Source: Tetrastigma voinierianum (Eukaryota; Streptophyta; Magnoliopsida; Vitales; Vitaceae). From it: a DNA stretch of 64,000 nucleotides. The position numbers and the translations under genes were made by a program. The notes under the pieces are model-generated. The model was not told where the DNA came from, did not search any database, and was given only the letters and a program-made list of their open reading frames with translations. The stretch is taken from the NCBI GenBank assembly GCA_016808115.1, contig JAEQBH010004103.1, positions 493,071-557,070 of the forward strand, read 5' to 3'. This document shows positions 10,358 through 19,815 of this stretch, one piece after another (position 1 is the first letter of the stretch; every line of letters starts with the position of its first letter).

Positions 10358-10783
10358 TTAGCAAGGAGCAGACACCAAGTTATTGCGGATTTGAGTACAT
10401 AACACATTTGTTAGAGTCGGCTCTTTCCCGGGAGAGTCATCTTGAAGACCACCCATACCTTGCCCTTTGATATCGTGTGGAAGAGTTCCCATGAACACCT
10501 TTTCTCCAATCTCAATTGGTTCAAAGGTGGAGAACATCATCTTATCAGAACATACATGGCGGGTAGCACCAGTGTCAATCCACCATTCCTTGGGATTTGA
10601 TCCCACCAAGTTCACCTCAGAGATCACTGCAGTGAGGTCAATTTCAGACACATCCTTGGAGATGTCGTCAACCACATTGGCTTCCTTGAGTTTGTTTCTC
10701 TTCGGAAGTCTGCAATCAGAAGATTTGTGACCTTGCTTCCCACAGTTGAAGCATTTCCCGATGAACTTTTGCTTCTTGAACAC
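10358..10783 (-). pseudogene. copia zinc knuckle and aspartic protease, copy C
   Basis: This 141-codon frame has CFNCGKQGHKSSDC at residues 11-24, a complete CCHC nucleocapsid knuckle. It is followed by a basic linker and WWIDTGATRHVCSDKMMF at residues 67-84, the intact Asp-Thr-Gly active site of the copia retropepsin. It continues through GEKVFMGTLPHDIKGQG to TLTNVLCTQIRNNLVSA, the protease C-terminal half. It is the best preserved pol segment of this family in the window, though the flanking frames are broken. Confidence 0.92.
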
Positions 10784-11591
10784 TCCCCTTTTGGTCCAAG
10801 CAATTGCCTTTTCCTTTGTTGTTTCCTTTTGGACTTGGAACCTTAACCGTGTTCCCTGAAGTTAGCCTTAGCCTCGTTGGGATTGTGTGCCATTTCTTTC
10901 TCGAGATCCTTTATTGTCTTCTTGATGCGAAGTCGAATAACTAGATCTTGGTAACCATCTACTTTCTCTTATGTTTGAGGTAGTTTTGAAGTCTTTCAAG
11001 CGGGAGGCGGTTTCCTCCAATAATAGGTTTGCCACTTGAAAAGTTTCTCTCAACATCATTCCCTCGGCATGAATCTCATGGAGGATTACTTGAAGTTCTT
11101 GGACTTGACTGACCACAGTCTTGGAATCTACCATTTTATAATCGAGGAATCGGCCCACAACGAACTTTTTGGCCCCGACATCCTCAGTTTTATATTTCCG
11201 GTCTAGTGAATCCCATAGCTCCTTGGCTGTTTTCTTATCTGTATACACATTGTATAGAGAATCAGTTAAAGCATTCATGACGTAGTTCCTGCACAGAAAG
11301 TCAGAATGTTTCCAAGCATCCACAACACTGATGACTTGGATATCAGCTCATCTTCTTTGAGCTTCGGGCTTCTTAGTCAAGTCTTGCAAGATTGGAGTGG
11401 TCAAATAGAAACTGACATCTTTGCGCCACCTTTTTAATTAAGTCCTTTGAATTTCTCACTGGTTTCTCTGTCGGTGAGACAGAGATAGACACCGTAGTAG
11501 GCATCACTGGTGCTTGTGTCACAGTAGGGGTTGCCACTTGAGCAGATGCAGGGAGACTTGATGCTAGAGCAACACGATCTCCAAGGGACAA
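10784..11591 (-). pseudogene. copia gag (capsid), copy C
   Basis: Frame 11323-10868 reads YVMNALTDSLYNVYTDKKTA, KELWDSLDRKYKTEDVGAKK, FVVGRFLDYKMVDSKTVVSQ and VQELQVILHEIHAEGMMLRE, the UBN2-like capsid of Tork-type copia elements. Frame 11591-11373 is the N-terminal part, rich in Ala/Thr/Pro/Val, ending in a scrambled version of the first capsid block. A frameshift and a stop separate the two. The end of gag (10867-10784) leads to the zinc knuckle. Confidence 0.9.
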
Positions 11592-11620
11592 TTTTTATTT
11601 TTTTTTTGAATTACGTTAGT

Positions 11621-11719
<99 letters not shown>

Positions 11720-12060
11720 TCACAACGTTAGTTTGCATTAGTTTTGGGAAGGGAGGAAAAAAAAAAAAAAAAAAGCTTTAGTCCCTTTGGTTTTCCTTTT
11801 GGTTACACGGAAAAAAAAAATTAAGAAAAAAAAAGGAAAAAAAAACAAAAAAAAAAAAGGAAAAAAAACCATATTTGGCCTTGAGGTTTTCCTTTTTGGA
11901 TACAAGGAGGAGAACCACCGTTGACAAGGAAACACCAAACAAACTACTTGGTTGGCGGAAATTCCCTTGTAAAATAAATAAAAATACAAGGAGGGAATGG
12001 AACTTCAGAGACCTTGAGTTAAAGGCCAAGAGCTTATCCCAATAAACCACATGCTTTGTT
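11592..12060. other. Spacer between head-to-head copia copies
   Basis: It contains a (TA)n tract at 11624-11718, then A-rich runs at 11758-11775, 11811-11866 and nearby. There is also a fragment around 11880-12060 that I could not assign. A full 5' LTR of about 460-520 bp for either flanking copia is not visible. Translations of this part are low-complexity Phe/Lys/Ile strings and not genes. Confidence 0.8.
11624..11718. repeat. (TA)n microsatellite, about 95 bp
   Basis: It is an uninterrupted alternation of T and A, lying just upstream (on the minus strand) of copy C gag. Confidence 0.99.
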
Positions 12061-12089
12061 GTGATATTTCTTGTGAGGAATATATGATA

Positions 12090-12340
12090 AGGAGAAAAGT
12101 CTTTAAGGCTAAAACATTATTCTCACTTTGTGAGTTTGTACTAATTCCTTTGTGGTCTTAGGAATTTGGAAACTACAAAACAGAGAAGTTTTGTCTAAGG
12201 AGGCTAGTTGTTTGGCTCGGGTTTTTACCCTACTAGTCTTTCCTGGGAATACTTTGTTACGTGTTAATTCCAATTATTCTGCGAATTGGTTTGGGAATAG
12301 AAATTGATCAATTTTCTATAATTTTGCAGAGAAATGGACA
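12090..12340 (+). other. copia leader (5' untranslated region), copy A
   Basis: This T-rich stretch precedes gag, with CTTTGTGAGTTTGTACTAA near the start and TTTTGCAGAG at its end (about 12325). The second is acceptor-like, but splicing was not shown. No coding frame is recognised. Confidence 0.5.
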
Positions 12341-13000
12341 TTGGATTTCGAGACACCATGGTTCCCATGCATGCCTTTCAGTGGCAGCCCCTGCTGTGAC
12401 CTGGCTTACCGGTGATGCCTACTCACGTTTTCTATCTCTGTCTCACGGAGAAAAACCAGAGAAATTCAGTGGACTTAATTTCAAGGTGGCAGCAAAGATG
12501 CTGTTCTATTTGACCACCTTGAATCTTGCGAGATTCTTGTGGGCTTCAAAGAGCTCACAAGAAGATGAGCGCGATATCGATCATGATCTTTGTGGATGCT
12601 TGGAAACATTCTGACTTTGTGCGGGGAACTACGTCTGAATACTTTGCTTGATTAACATACAATGTGTATACGAGATAAGAAAACAGCAGGGCTATGGGAT
12701 TCACTGGACCGGAAATATATAAAGCAGGGATCAGGGGCCAAAAGTTCGTTGTGGGCCGATTCTCGATTATAAAATGGTAGATTCAAGGCGCGGTCTATCA
12801 AGTCCAATAACTTCAGTAATCCTCCTGAGATTCATGGGAATGATGTTGAAGCGAAACTTTTGATGGTATTATTGAGAAAGCGCCTCCTGCTTGGAAAGAC
12901 TTCAAAACTACCTCAAACATAAGAAAGGAGATGAGCATCGAAGATCTAGTTATTCGACTTAGCGTCGAAGAAGGCAAATAAAGGATCTGAAAGGAAAATG
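12341..13000 (+). pseudogene. copia gag remnant, copy A
   Basis: Frame 12261-12614 includes EKPEKFSGLNFK and MLFYLTTLNLARFL, the N-terminal capsid block, which is clearer here than in copy C. Downstream, 12640-13000 matches the copy C capsid at DNA level (for example the segment around GGTCTATCAAGTCCAATAACTTC), but stops and indels split it. The ATG at 12344, read as Met-Asp-Ile-Gly-Phe, is a plausible original start. Confidence 0.85.
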
Positions 13001-13463
13001 GCTACAATCCCGATGAGGCTAAGCGCTTTGTGGAACATGGTCAAGGTTCCAAGTTCAAAAAAGGCAACGACAAAGGAAAAGACACTAAGCTGGGACCAAG
13101 AGTGTTCAGAAGCAAAAAAGTTCATCGGGAAATGCTTCAGGCGTGGGAAGCAAAGGTCACAAATCTTCGATTGCGAGACTTAGAAGAGAGCAAACTCGAG
13201 GAAGCGATGTGGTTGACGACATCTCTCGAGGATGTGCGAAATTGACACCTCAACTGGTGATCTACGAGGTGAACTTGGTGGATCAAATCCCAAGGAATGG
13301 TGGATTGACAACGGGTGCTACCCGCCATGTATGTTACGATAAGATGATGTTTCCACCTTTGAACCAATTGAGGCGGAGAAAGGTGTTCTATGAGGGGCTT
13401 CTTCCACATCGGATATCAAAGGGCAAGAAGCGGGTGGTCTTGAAGATGACACGGAAAGAGTGA
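13001..13463 (+). pseudogene. copia zinc knuckle and protease, copy A
   Basis: Frames here hold scrambled pieces of the copy C segment. KKFIGKCFRRGKQRSQIF has lost zinc ligands, and the next frame reads GSKGHKSSIARL. Around 13305 the active-site codons are shifted by an extra base, so the open frame reads TTGATRHVCYDKMMF and no longer supplies the catalytic Asp in frame. It shows loss of both nucleocapsid and protease function. Confidence 0.85.
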
Positions 13464-13830
13464 CTCTAACAAAAATGTGTTATAAGTACTGTCAAGTAAG
13501 AACTTGGTGTCTGGTTCTTTGCTGAATAGTCATGGATTTCGGTTGGTGTTTGAGTCAGATAAATTTGTTCTATCAAAGAGCGGAATGTATGTCGGAAAAG
13601 GGTATATGAGTGGCGGTATGTGGAAGCTTAATGTAATGACTATCATTAAGTCAGAAATGAATAAGCTAGTTCTTAAGCATATTCTTGAGTCATCTAATCT
13701 ATGGCATGGTAGATTAAGTTGTATTAATTATGATACATTGCGTAAATTAATCCAACTTAAATCATATACCAACTTTCCAAATTGATCTTGAAGCACAAGT
13801 GTGGCGTGTTGAGGCAAAACTAACTAGGTC
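13464..13830 (+). pseudogene. copia GAG-pre-integrase domain, copy A
   Basis: The open frame 13504-13785 reads MVSGSLLNSHGFRLVFESDK, FVLSKSGMYVGKGYMSGGMW and NLWHGRLSCINYDTLRKL, the standard GAG-pre-integrase stretch of Tork-like elements. It is the longest clean segment in copy A. Confidence 0.9.
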
Positions 13831-14760
13831 AGCTTTTCCAAAGTATTAAAAGATTTTCTTGAACCTCTTGACTTAATCCCATAGTGATATGTGATTTGAA
13901 GCTCATTACAAACAAGAATTGTGTAAATATTTTATTACCTTTGTGGATAAATAGCACGAGTGCGTATGTGTACTTACTTAAAAGTAAGGGTGAGGCGATA
14001 GAGAAATTTGTTCTCTACAAAAAACGAGATTGAGAATCAACTCAATAGGAAAATTAAAAAGTCTTGAGAAGTGAGGTGGAAATATGAATCGCCATTTGTT
14101 GACCTTTGTTGCTCGACATGGGATTATAAACTAAACTCATATACAATCTAAAGAAAGGAGTGGGTATGAAATCACTCTGCAAAAATAATCTGAATGCAAT
14201 CTTGATAGGATTACAGTCTTTCCCGCAAACATGTGGGGGAGAAACTTCCGTTTATACGCTATTACCTTAAATAAGGTGCCTAAAAGAAAGCAGAAAATAC
14301 TCCATATTAGTTATGGAAGGAATGAAGCCATCCTGAAATACTTTGCGGTATGGATATGCGGCGAAGCTAAATCGACGAGTTCACTCGCGAATTGAAATAG
14401 GACCTAAAACTATTGATTGCATCTTCAGTGGATTATGCATAACGGTGGCAACATGGACCTTCTTTAATTTATGAGTCTAATATCCCGGGATATTAACTAG
14501 AAGACACGATAATGGAATCGAGAATGCATGTTTCTTTGGTTGTGTGTTCCATACGGATCCAGGAAAAGCTTCGTTCAAGTAATAGAAGGTGTTAAAGAGA
14601 CATTCGCTGAAAATAATCAGGGATGAAGATGCGTGGAGGGCAGAACCAGTAGCGTTAAAGGCGAGCGAGAGAAAAATCATTTGGTCAAGATTTTCGAGGC
14701 CCATGGGAACCTCGAAACATAAAAGAAGCGTGAACTCTGCAGTCTCATGTGGAAAGAGGC
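13831..14760 (+). pseudogene. copia integrase remnant, copy A
   Basis: DNA around 13955-14110 matches copy C 9960-9770, including the VRGEAxEKFVLY and DRGGEYESPF region, but with several indels and stops. 14230-14460 corresponds to the integrase C-terminal half, with a GPKTIDC-like stretch near 14400. ORFs at 14477-14704 and 14589-14774 are out of frame and were not taken as genes. Confidence 0.8.
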
Positions 14761-15060
14761 GAATTAAAAATTGATTCCATGCTGCGTAACCATACTTGGG
14801 GTGGTAGATCTTAGTCGGGTTGTAAACACCTCAGGATTCCAAGTGGATTTTCAGAAAGGAAACGGAAGAAGTAGACGGATCGATAGACAAATGAGACTGG
14901 AACGTGATGAGCTATAGGCAAGCGAGAGTGCAGTTTTGACACGGCATTATCGTGAATAAACTCTCTGCGGGATGATGCTGCGATTGTTGCACTAAAGATC
15001 TTGAGGTACCCTGAATGTGGATATTAAAACGGCCCAACTATAAATAAGAAGGTGACATGA
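14761..15060 (+). pseudogene. copia RT remnant with internal loss, copy A
   Basis: Around 14815-14895 the DNA matches the WIFKRKRKVDGSIDK region of copy C. The sequence then degrades, and much of the central RT with the catalytic Asp pair, which copies B and C retain, is not visible. RNase H-side sequence resumes about 15055. Confidence 0.7.
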
Positions 15061-15960
15061 AAGACATGAGACTGGCGATGTTATTTTGGGGGGAATAAAA
15101 ATCAAAGAACATCGAGATGGATACGATGTAAGTCGATCACATTATGTTGGCCAATATTCTTGGGAAGTTTGATAGGATAAATGCGGTATGCGAGGCTGCC
15201 GATGCCAGATGTAACTCTCTACACTTTCCAAGGAGAGAGTGTTTCTTTCAGTGATAGAATACTTTCGGGAGATTGATAAGGGGTCTAATGCAATGAGTTG
15301 GCTGGAGCTAGACATAGCCTATGGAGTTAATAAGCGAGGCGGGTGACATGAAGTGCTAGAGTAATGCATTGAGCGAAGAATAATGAGTATTAAATACTTA
15401 CGATTCACTCGTGACTATATGGTACGCTACACGAATATCCTGGCGTACTTGAAGGGTTCACCGGTGAGTGCTAGTGGATATCTGTGTTAGGAGCTCAAAA
15501 TCCCATAGTGGTTATGTCTTTTACCGCTGGGAGGTGCGGCGGTATCTGTGGAAAATCCCTCAAAGCAGACGGTTGTGCCGGTCCTGTGGAATACGAGTTT
15601 ATAGCTAGGCAACGTGCGGGGAAGGGGCGGAATGACTACGCCACTTCCTAGAAGGGACATTCAGGTGGCCAAAGCAGTGCCTCCAATATATACATTGTGA
15701 CGGTCGATGCGCTATTGGTGAAACACAAGACTATGATATGTATAATGGTAAAGTCACGAACGCATATCGGGTCGTGAACACAATACCGTTAACAAAAACT
15801 CTCAGCGGGGTTGATCTCCATAGATTATGTAAAATCTGAGATAACATTCTTGGATCAGCTAACCAAGGGTTAAACAGAGAGTTGGTTAAAAAGTCATCGA
15901 AGGGAGCCATTCTCATCTTGGATTGATCTGGTAAAAAGAGCCAAGTCGATGCAATGACCC
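15060..15960 (+). pseudogene. copia RNase H remnant, copy A
   Basis: The sequence matches copy B 17720-18560 throughout, for example ATGCATTGA..AATAATGAG near 15365 and CTTACGATTCACTCGTGACT near 15400 and 18060. This is the RNase H region of pol in this family. No open frame of useful length remains. Confidence 0.75.
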
Positions 15961-16514
15961 AACTGGCGGCGGAGAGAAAATCTGAATCTAGGTTCAAGAA
16001 CTGACGAAATTGGCAAAAGGCTTTTGGTATCTGATCCTTTGTGGGGATATTATCGTGTCCATTCCCCATGATGAGCATTGATAACCATAAGAAGGTTAGC
16101 TATGCTTTTAATGATCTCTAACCAACATTGGCGGCGAAGAGTAACTTGACTACTCTTTAATTTCACGGAAAGTGCTATGTCATAAGAGTGAAGTGGAATG
16201 GACTTCGGATTGAATTGAGGAATAGGGCTGATTCTATTAGCATTCTTTGGGAGCCAGGCGCATGTCATGGGCAAAATGGACATAAAGTGAAGCTTTGAAA
16301 ATATGTTAGGAAGAAGATTCACGTGACCAGATATGTCATGATCACCGTAATGACGAGAATGGTTCAAGGACATCATGTCTTCTGTTTAGTTAGTAGAGTA
16401 AACATATTTTACAAGGGAAGGTTGAAGGACACACCTACACCTCTCTGTGTGGGTTTCTTCGATGAATACATCACCAGTCTTTTAGGATCTTTGGTCATGA
16501 ATGTGCGTGTGGGG
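15961..16514 (+). other. copia 3' untranslated region and polypurine tract, copy A
   Basis: This non-coding stretch between RNase H and the 3' LTR is paralleled at 18560-19140 in copy B, and similar in character to 50400-51083 in the 43137 element. It ends in GTGTGGGG before TGTTAGGAG, a damaged polypurine tract. Short ORFs here (15731-16078 and 16050-16376 on the minus strand) are incidental. Confidence 0.7.
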
Positions 16515-16971
16515 TGTTAGGAGCCAAATGACGATGGCGCCTAATTTGCTCGCTGGTGTCGAGGCGGGGAGTCTTTGGCATAGCGTTGGTTTCATCATTC
16601 TGGGTTCTCACCTTTTAGCATAAAGGTGAGACTTCCTTGTCCCGAAAAAGAGAGGTATTTTTGTTTGAGTTTATCAAGAGTGTGGTGTTTGGGTGATAGC
16701 CTGGACCCGAGTTTGATTCGCCCGGAGGCAGTGTCCCAGAGTGTTAAGATGCTTGCCTTGTCGCCGGGCGTCTCTGGCAGAAGCGAGCGTCGGGGATGAC
16801 TTCCAGAGCACCGAGAGGCGGCGAATCGTTTAGGAGATCGTGGCTGCGCCTCTGAACTGACATTTCTCATGTACTAATTGGTTTTAGGGTTTTTGTTCTT
16901 ATAATGGTCTTTCTCGCGGTCTTTTACTTTCTCTACGTAATCGGCAGCAGTCCTTGCGCGGGAATCTAACA
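16515..16971 (+). repeat. 3' LTR of copia copy A (457 bp)
   Basis: It runs TGTTAGGAGCCAAATGAC to GGAATCTAACA. It shares with 19141-19657 the blocks GGTTTCATC, AGGTGAGACTTC, AAAAGAGAGGT, TTTGAGTTTATC, GTGTGGTGTTTGGGTGATA and TCTTTACTTTCTCT. A transcription-start or TATA element could not be fixed. Confidence 0.85.
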
Positions 16972-17173
16972 AATGTTTGGTTTGTTGTTGGTTGTTGCAA
17001 ATTCTGAAAAGAAGAAAGTAAAAATAGTCCCAAACTGAAACCTGGAGTATTAATAATAAGTGTTGGCGTGCTCAGTCTTCAAGAATTAGCAACGAGACAG
17101 CAATACAGCAACGCCCACGCACGATGCCAAAACAAAACACTCGCACTACGAAGAAGTCGCCAGAAGACTAAAG
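16972..17173. other. Spacer between copies A and B
   Basis: About 200 bases lie between the LTR of A and the RT of B. Bases 17085-17150, rich in CAACG and CAAAACAAAAC, could not be assigned. It does not look like a tRNA-Met primer-binding site followed by a leader. Confidence 0.6.
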
Positions 17174-17740
17174 CTCGCGTTTGGCAATATGGTAAATGAC
17201 TGTGGGCTCAATGACTATTCCAACTGGCGAAGCGGTCGATAGACGAAATACGAGCGGGCTTGTGGTCAAAGTATAGACATATGGCCCGAGAGTGCGGATT
17301 ATTTTGACACGTATTCTCTGACGAAGAATATCAACTCCCTGGATGATTAACGCAATTGCACTAAAAAGATCGGTTTGTAAATGGATGGCGAGAACGACCT
17401 TCTTAAATGAGTTTGGAATGAAGTCTGTGGAGCAACGAGGGGTTTTACGCACCAGGAATGAAATGAAAGAAGTCGTAGATTGGTGAAATCGTACGTGGAT
17501 TAAAACAGCTTTTGAAGTACAATGGCGTGAGAAATTTGACAGCGATTATGTTGTCACATGGATTCAAAATCGATGAATGTGACAGGGTGTACATGTGCGA
17601 AGATGATGATGCATGGCTATGTCATTGTATGTTTGTCGTATTGTTTGTTATGATGATTGTGTCGGTAGTGATGGCAGTGATTATTAAATGCACCAGAAAC
17701 ATTTGTGAATTCAAGATTTGACATGAAAAGACATGGGACT
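17174..17740 (+). pseudogene. copia RT remnant, copy B
   Basis: DNA near 17225-17330 matches the IDKYKARLV and DYFxTYSPV blocks, and 17375-17410 the TTFLN block. Frame 17512-17721 includes MLSHGFKIDECDRVYM, aligned to the family's segment before the catalytic Asp pair. The following hydrophobic stretch (MMIVSVVMAVIIK) is frame-shifted RT and not a membrane protein. The GTCGGTAGTGATG near 17660 follows the Asp-Asp motif. Confidence 0.82.
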
Positions 17741-18560
17741 TGCTGTTATTTGCTGAATACAAAAAAATCAAAGATCATATGGACTCGTCTTGAAATCGGA
17801 TCACACTATGTTGATGATATTGCTTTGGAAGTTTGATAATGATGATAAATACGGTATATTTGAGGGCTCTGAATGAATCCAGCTCCACTTTAAGAATAAG
17901 GAGAGGGTGTTGCTCAAGTAAGAATACTCTGGGATGATGGGGAGTCCCTGTGCAATGAGTTGTCTGGGACCAGACACATAGCCTATGCGGGTTAATGAGC
18001 GAGTAGGTACCACGACGATCTGGAGCTATGCATTGACAAGGAATAATGAGATTATTAAAATACTTACGATTCACTCGTGACTATGGGCTGCACTACACAA
18101 GATATCCTGCTATACTTGAAGGGATACACAGTGGATACCCTAGGCTGGATATCTAATGATTACCAAAGACTCTTACCATAGTGGTTGCATGTCTTTACGC
18201 TGAGTGCGGCTGGTATCGCCGATCATAGCGAGCGGTTATTGTCGGATCCACAATGGAATCACGAGTTTATAACGCACTGAACAACGTGGAAGAGGCGAGA
18301 ATGGCTCGCCGCTTCCTAGAGGACGCATTCCGGGTGGCGAACGATTGCACTCGATATGCATGTTGAAGGCGATCATCTCTCTGCGACTGGTGCGGAAACG
18401 CAACGGTATGTATAATGATAGATACGTTTATATCCGTCGTGAACCTGATACCGATAAGCAACAACTCTCAGCGGGGTTATCTTTATGGTATGTAAAATCT
18501 GGGATAACTAGCGGATCTCTAACGAGTTATGAAGGTGGTTGAAAAGTCATCGAGAAGGAG
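17741..18560 (+). pseudogene. copia RNase H remnant, copy B
   Basis: It is homologous to copy A 15060-15960 with long matching runs, such as CAAGGAATAATGAGATTATT near 18037 and CTTACGATTCACTCGTGACT near 18062. No intact frame exists. It belongs to the pol 3' end. Confidence 0.75.
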
Positions 18561-19140
18561 AATGAGACTAGCGCTTGAAATGGCAGAAAGATAAGTCGAT
18601 GCAATGGATACCCTGACCTAGTGGCGGAGATCGAGATCTAGGTTTAAAGGGACAACAAATTGTAGGAACTTTGATGTCAGCGTGAGGGATATTATATGCG
18701 ATTATTAGTTCCTGATGACGGTGATGCTTATAAGAAGGTGAGATGTAGCACCCCAATGATCTCTAAGCATTGGCGAAGTAACATGAGCTATCTTGTTCTG
18801 AGAGAATCACCTGTAAGAGTGTAGTGGGGTAAAAAACCGAGAGGGGTGAATAGGGCACATTCTATCAAATCTGCGAGAACGGGCGCATGTCCATGGCTAA
18901 AATAGACATAAAGTGGCGAAAATATGTTAGGAAGCTTCACGTATTGGAATATATATCGTCTGATGTGAGAATGGTTCGAGGACATGCGTGTCTTGTTTAG
19001 TTAGTAGAGTAAGCTTATATTTTACACAAGGGGAAGGTTCAAAGGAAAACACCTACCCTCTCTCTATCTTGGGTTTCTTCGATGATGAATCTCATGATCT
19101 TTTAGGGATCTTTTGGTCATGAATATCATTCATGTGAAAT
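18561..19140 (+). other. copia 3' untranslated region, copy B
   Basis: It matches 15961-16514 of copy A, for example ATATGTTAGGAAG near 16306 and 18926 and the TTGTTTAGTTAGTAGAGTAA block near 16383 and 18993. It ends ATGTGAAAT before TGTTGGAATAAATGAC, a weak polypurine tract. Confidence 0.75.
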
Positions 19141-19657
19141 TGTTGGAATAAATGACATTCATTTATTTCATTTACTCGCTGAGAATCACGAGGCTGAGTT
19201 ATTCGGAATAAATGACGTTCAGGTTGTCATTTACTCATGAGGAGTCCAAAGGGTGAGAGTCCCGGCGTTTGGCTTGCCCGAACATTGGTTTCATCGTTAA
19301 GGGTCTCACGCACCTTTATAAGGTGAGACTTCTCCTTCTCCGAAAAAAAGAGAGGTTTTGGTTTGAGTTTATCGAAAGTCTGTGGTGTTTGGGTGATAAC
19401 ACGGACGAAGTTTCGGTCGCCGGGCAGTGTCTAGGTGTTAGTCTGCCTTGTCCACCAGTTGTATCATCTTTGGAAAGCGAGCGTTAGAAGTGACTTCTCA
19501 GAGCACGGGGAGGCGGCAATACTGTTTAAGGGAGATCAGATGACTCACGAAGACCGACAGTACTACCGTATTAATTGGTTTTTCGGGTTTTGTTCTTGTA
19601 ATGGTGCTTTCTCGCGATCTTTACTTTCTCTAGCGTCGCTTGTAACGAGATCTAACA
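19141..19657 (+). repeat. 3' LTR of copia copy B (517 bp)
   Basis: It starts TGTTGGAATAAATGACATTC and ends GATCTAACA. It is longer than the LTR of copy A, partly because TGGAATAAATGAC recurs about 60 bases into the LTR (19203-19215). Confidence 0.85.
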
Positions 19658-19663
19658 AAATAT

Positions 19664-19815
19664 CATAAAACAAAGATTGTTTGAGAATTTAAATTACTAA
19701 ATATATTTATGAAAAAATAAAAAGTTGTTTGAGAATTTAATTTTTTAAATATATTTATATAAAAATAACAGTTTTGTTTGATAATTTAAAAAAATTTAAA
19801 TATATTTTAAAAACA
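19664..19815. repeat. AT-rich tandem repeat, about 50 bp, three copies
   Basis: Three diverged units share GTTTGAGAATTTAA and AAATATATTTAT, at about 19672, 19726 and 19775. It starts almost at the right end of the copy B LTR. Confidence 0.75.

Larger units (their letters stand above)
8324..11591 (-). mobile_element. Ty1/copia copy C (Tork-like), 3' end cut by the gypsy insertion
   Basis: Read on the minus strand, copia domains run gag (11591-10784), zinc knuckle and protease (10783-10430), pre-integrase (about 10380-10130), integrase (10080-9350), RT (9190-8530) and the start of RNase H (8500-8324). RNase H sequence stops exactly at the gypsy LTR end. The same bases continue in copies A (to about 15210) and B (to about 17850), so the missing 3' half should lie beyond the left edge of the window. 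No 5' LTR is visible upstream of gag. The copy is broken in many places. Confidence 0.92.
12060..16971 (+). mobile_element. Ty1/copia copy A (same family as C), 5' LTR missing
   Basis: It comprises leader, gag, zinc knuckle, protease, integrase, RT (with an internal loss), RNase H, 3' untranslated region and 3' LTR. It is homologous to copy C over gag to the RNase H start, in the opposite orientation. Copy A is more decayed than C, with frames rarely over 100 codons. The 3' LTR starts TGTTAGGAG at 16515 and ends at 16971. No matching 5' LTR is seen before the leader. Confidence 0.9.
17174..19657 (+). mobile_element. Ty1/copia copy B, 3' half only (RT to LTR)
   Basis: It begins inside RT and runs through RNase H, the 3' untranslated region and a 3' LTR, parallel to copy A 14870-16971. 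Gag, protease and integrase are absent. It lies in direct orientation just after the LTR of copy A, giving a tandem partial duplication of the family. Confidence 0.88.

Noticed and set aside
11738..12050. Phe-rich minus-strand frames
   Set aside because: They are translations of A-rich runs and simple repeats in the spacer.
17512..17721. Small protein with a hydrophobic segment (possible membrane peptide)
   Set aside because: The first half aligns to copia RT (MLSHGFKIDECDRVYM); the hydrophobic part is the same RT DNA read in a shifted frame.
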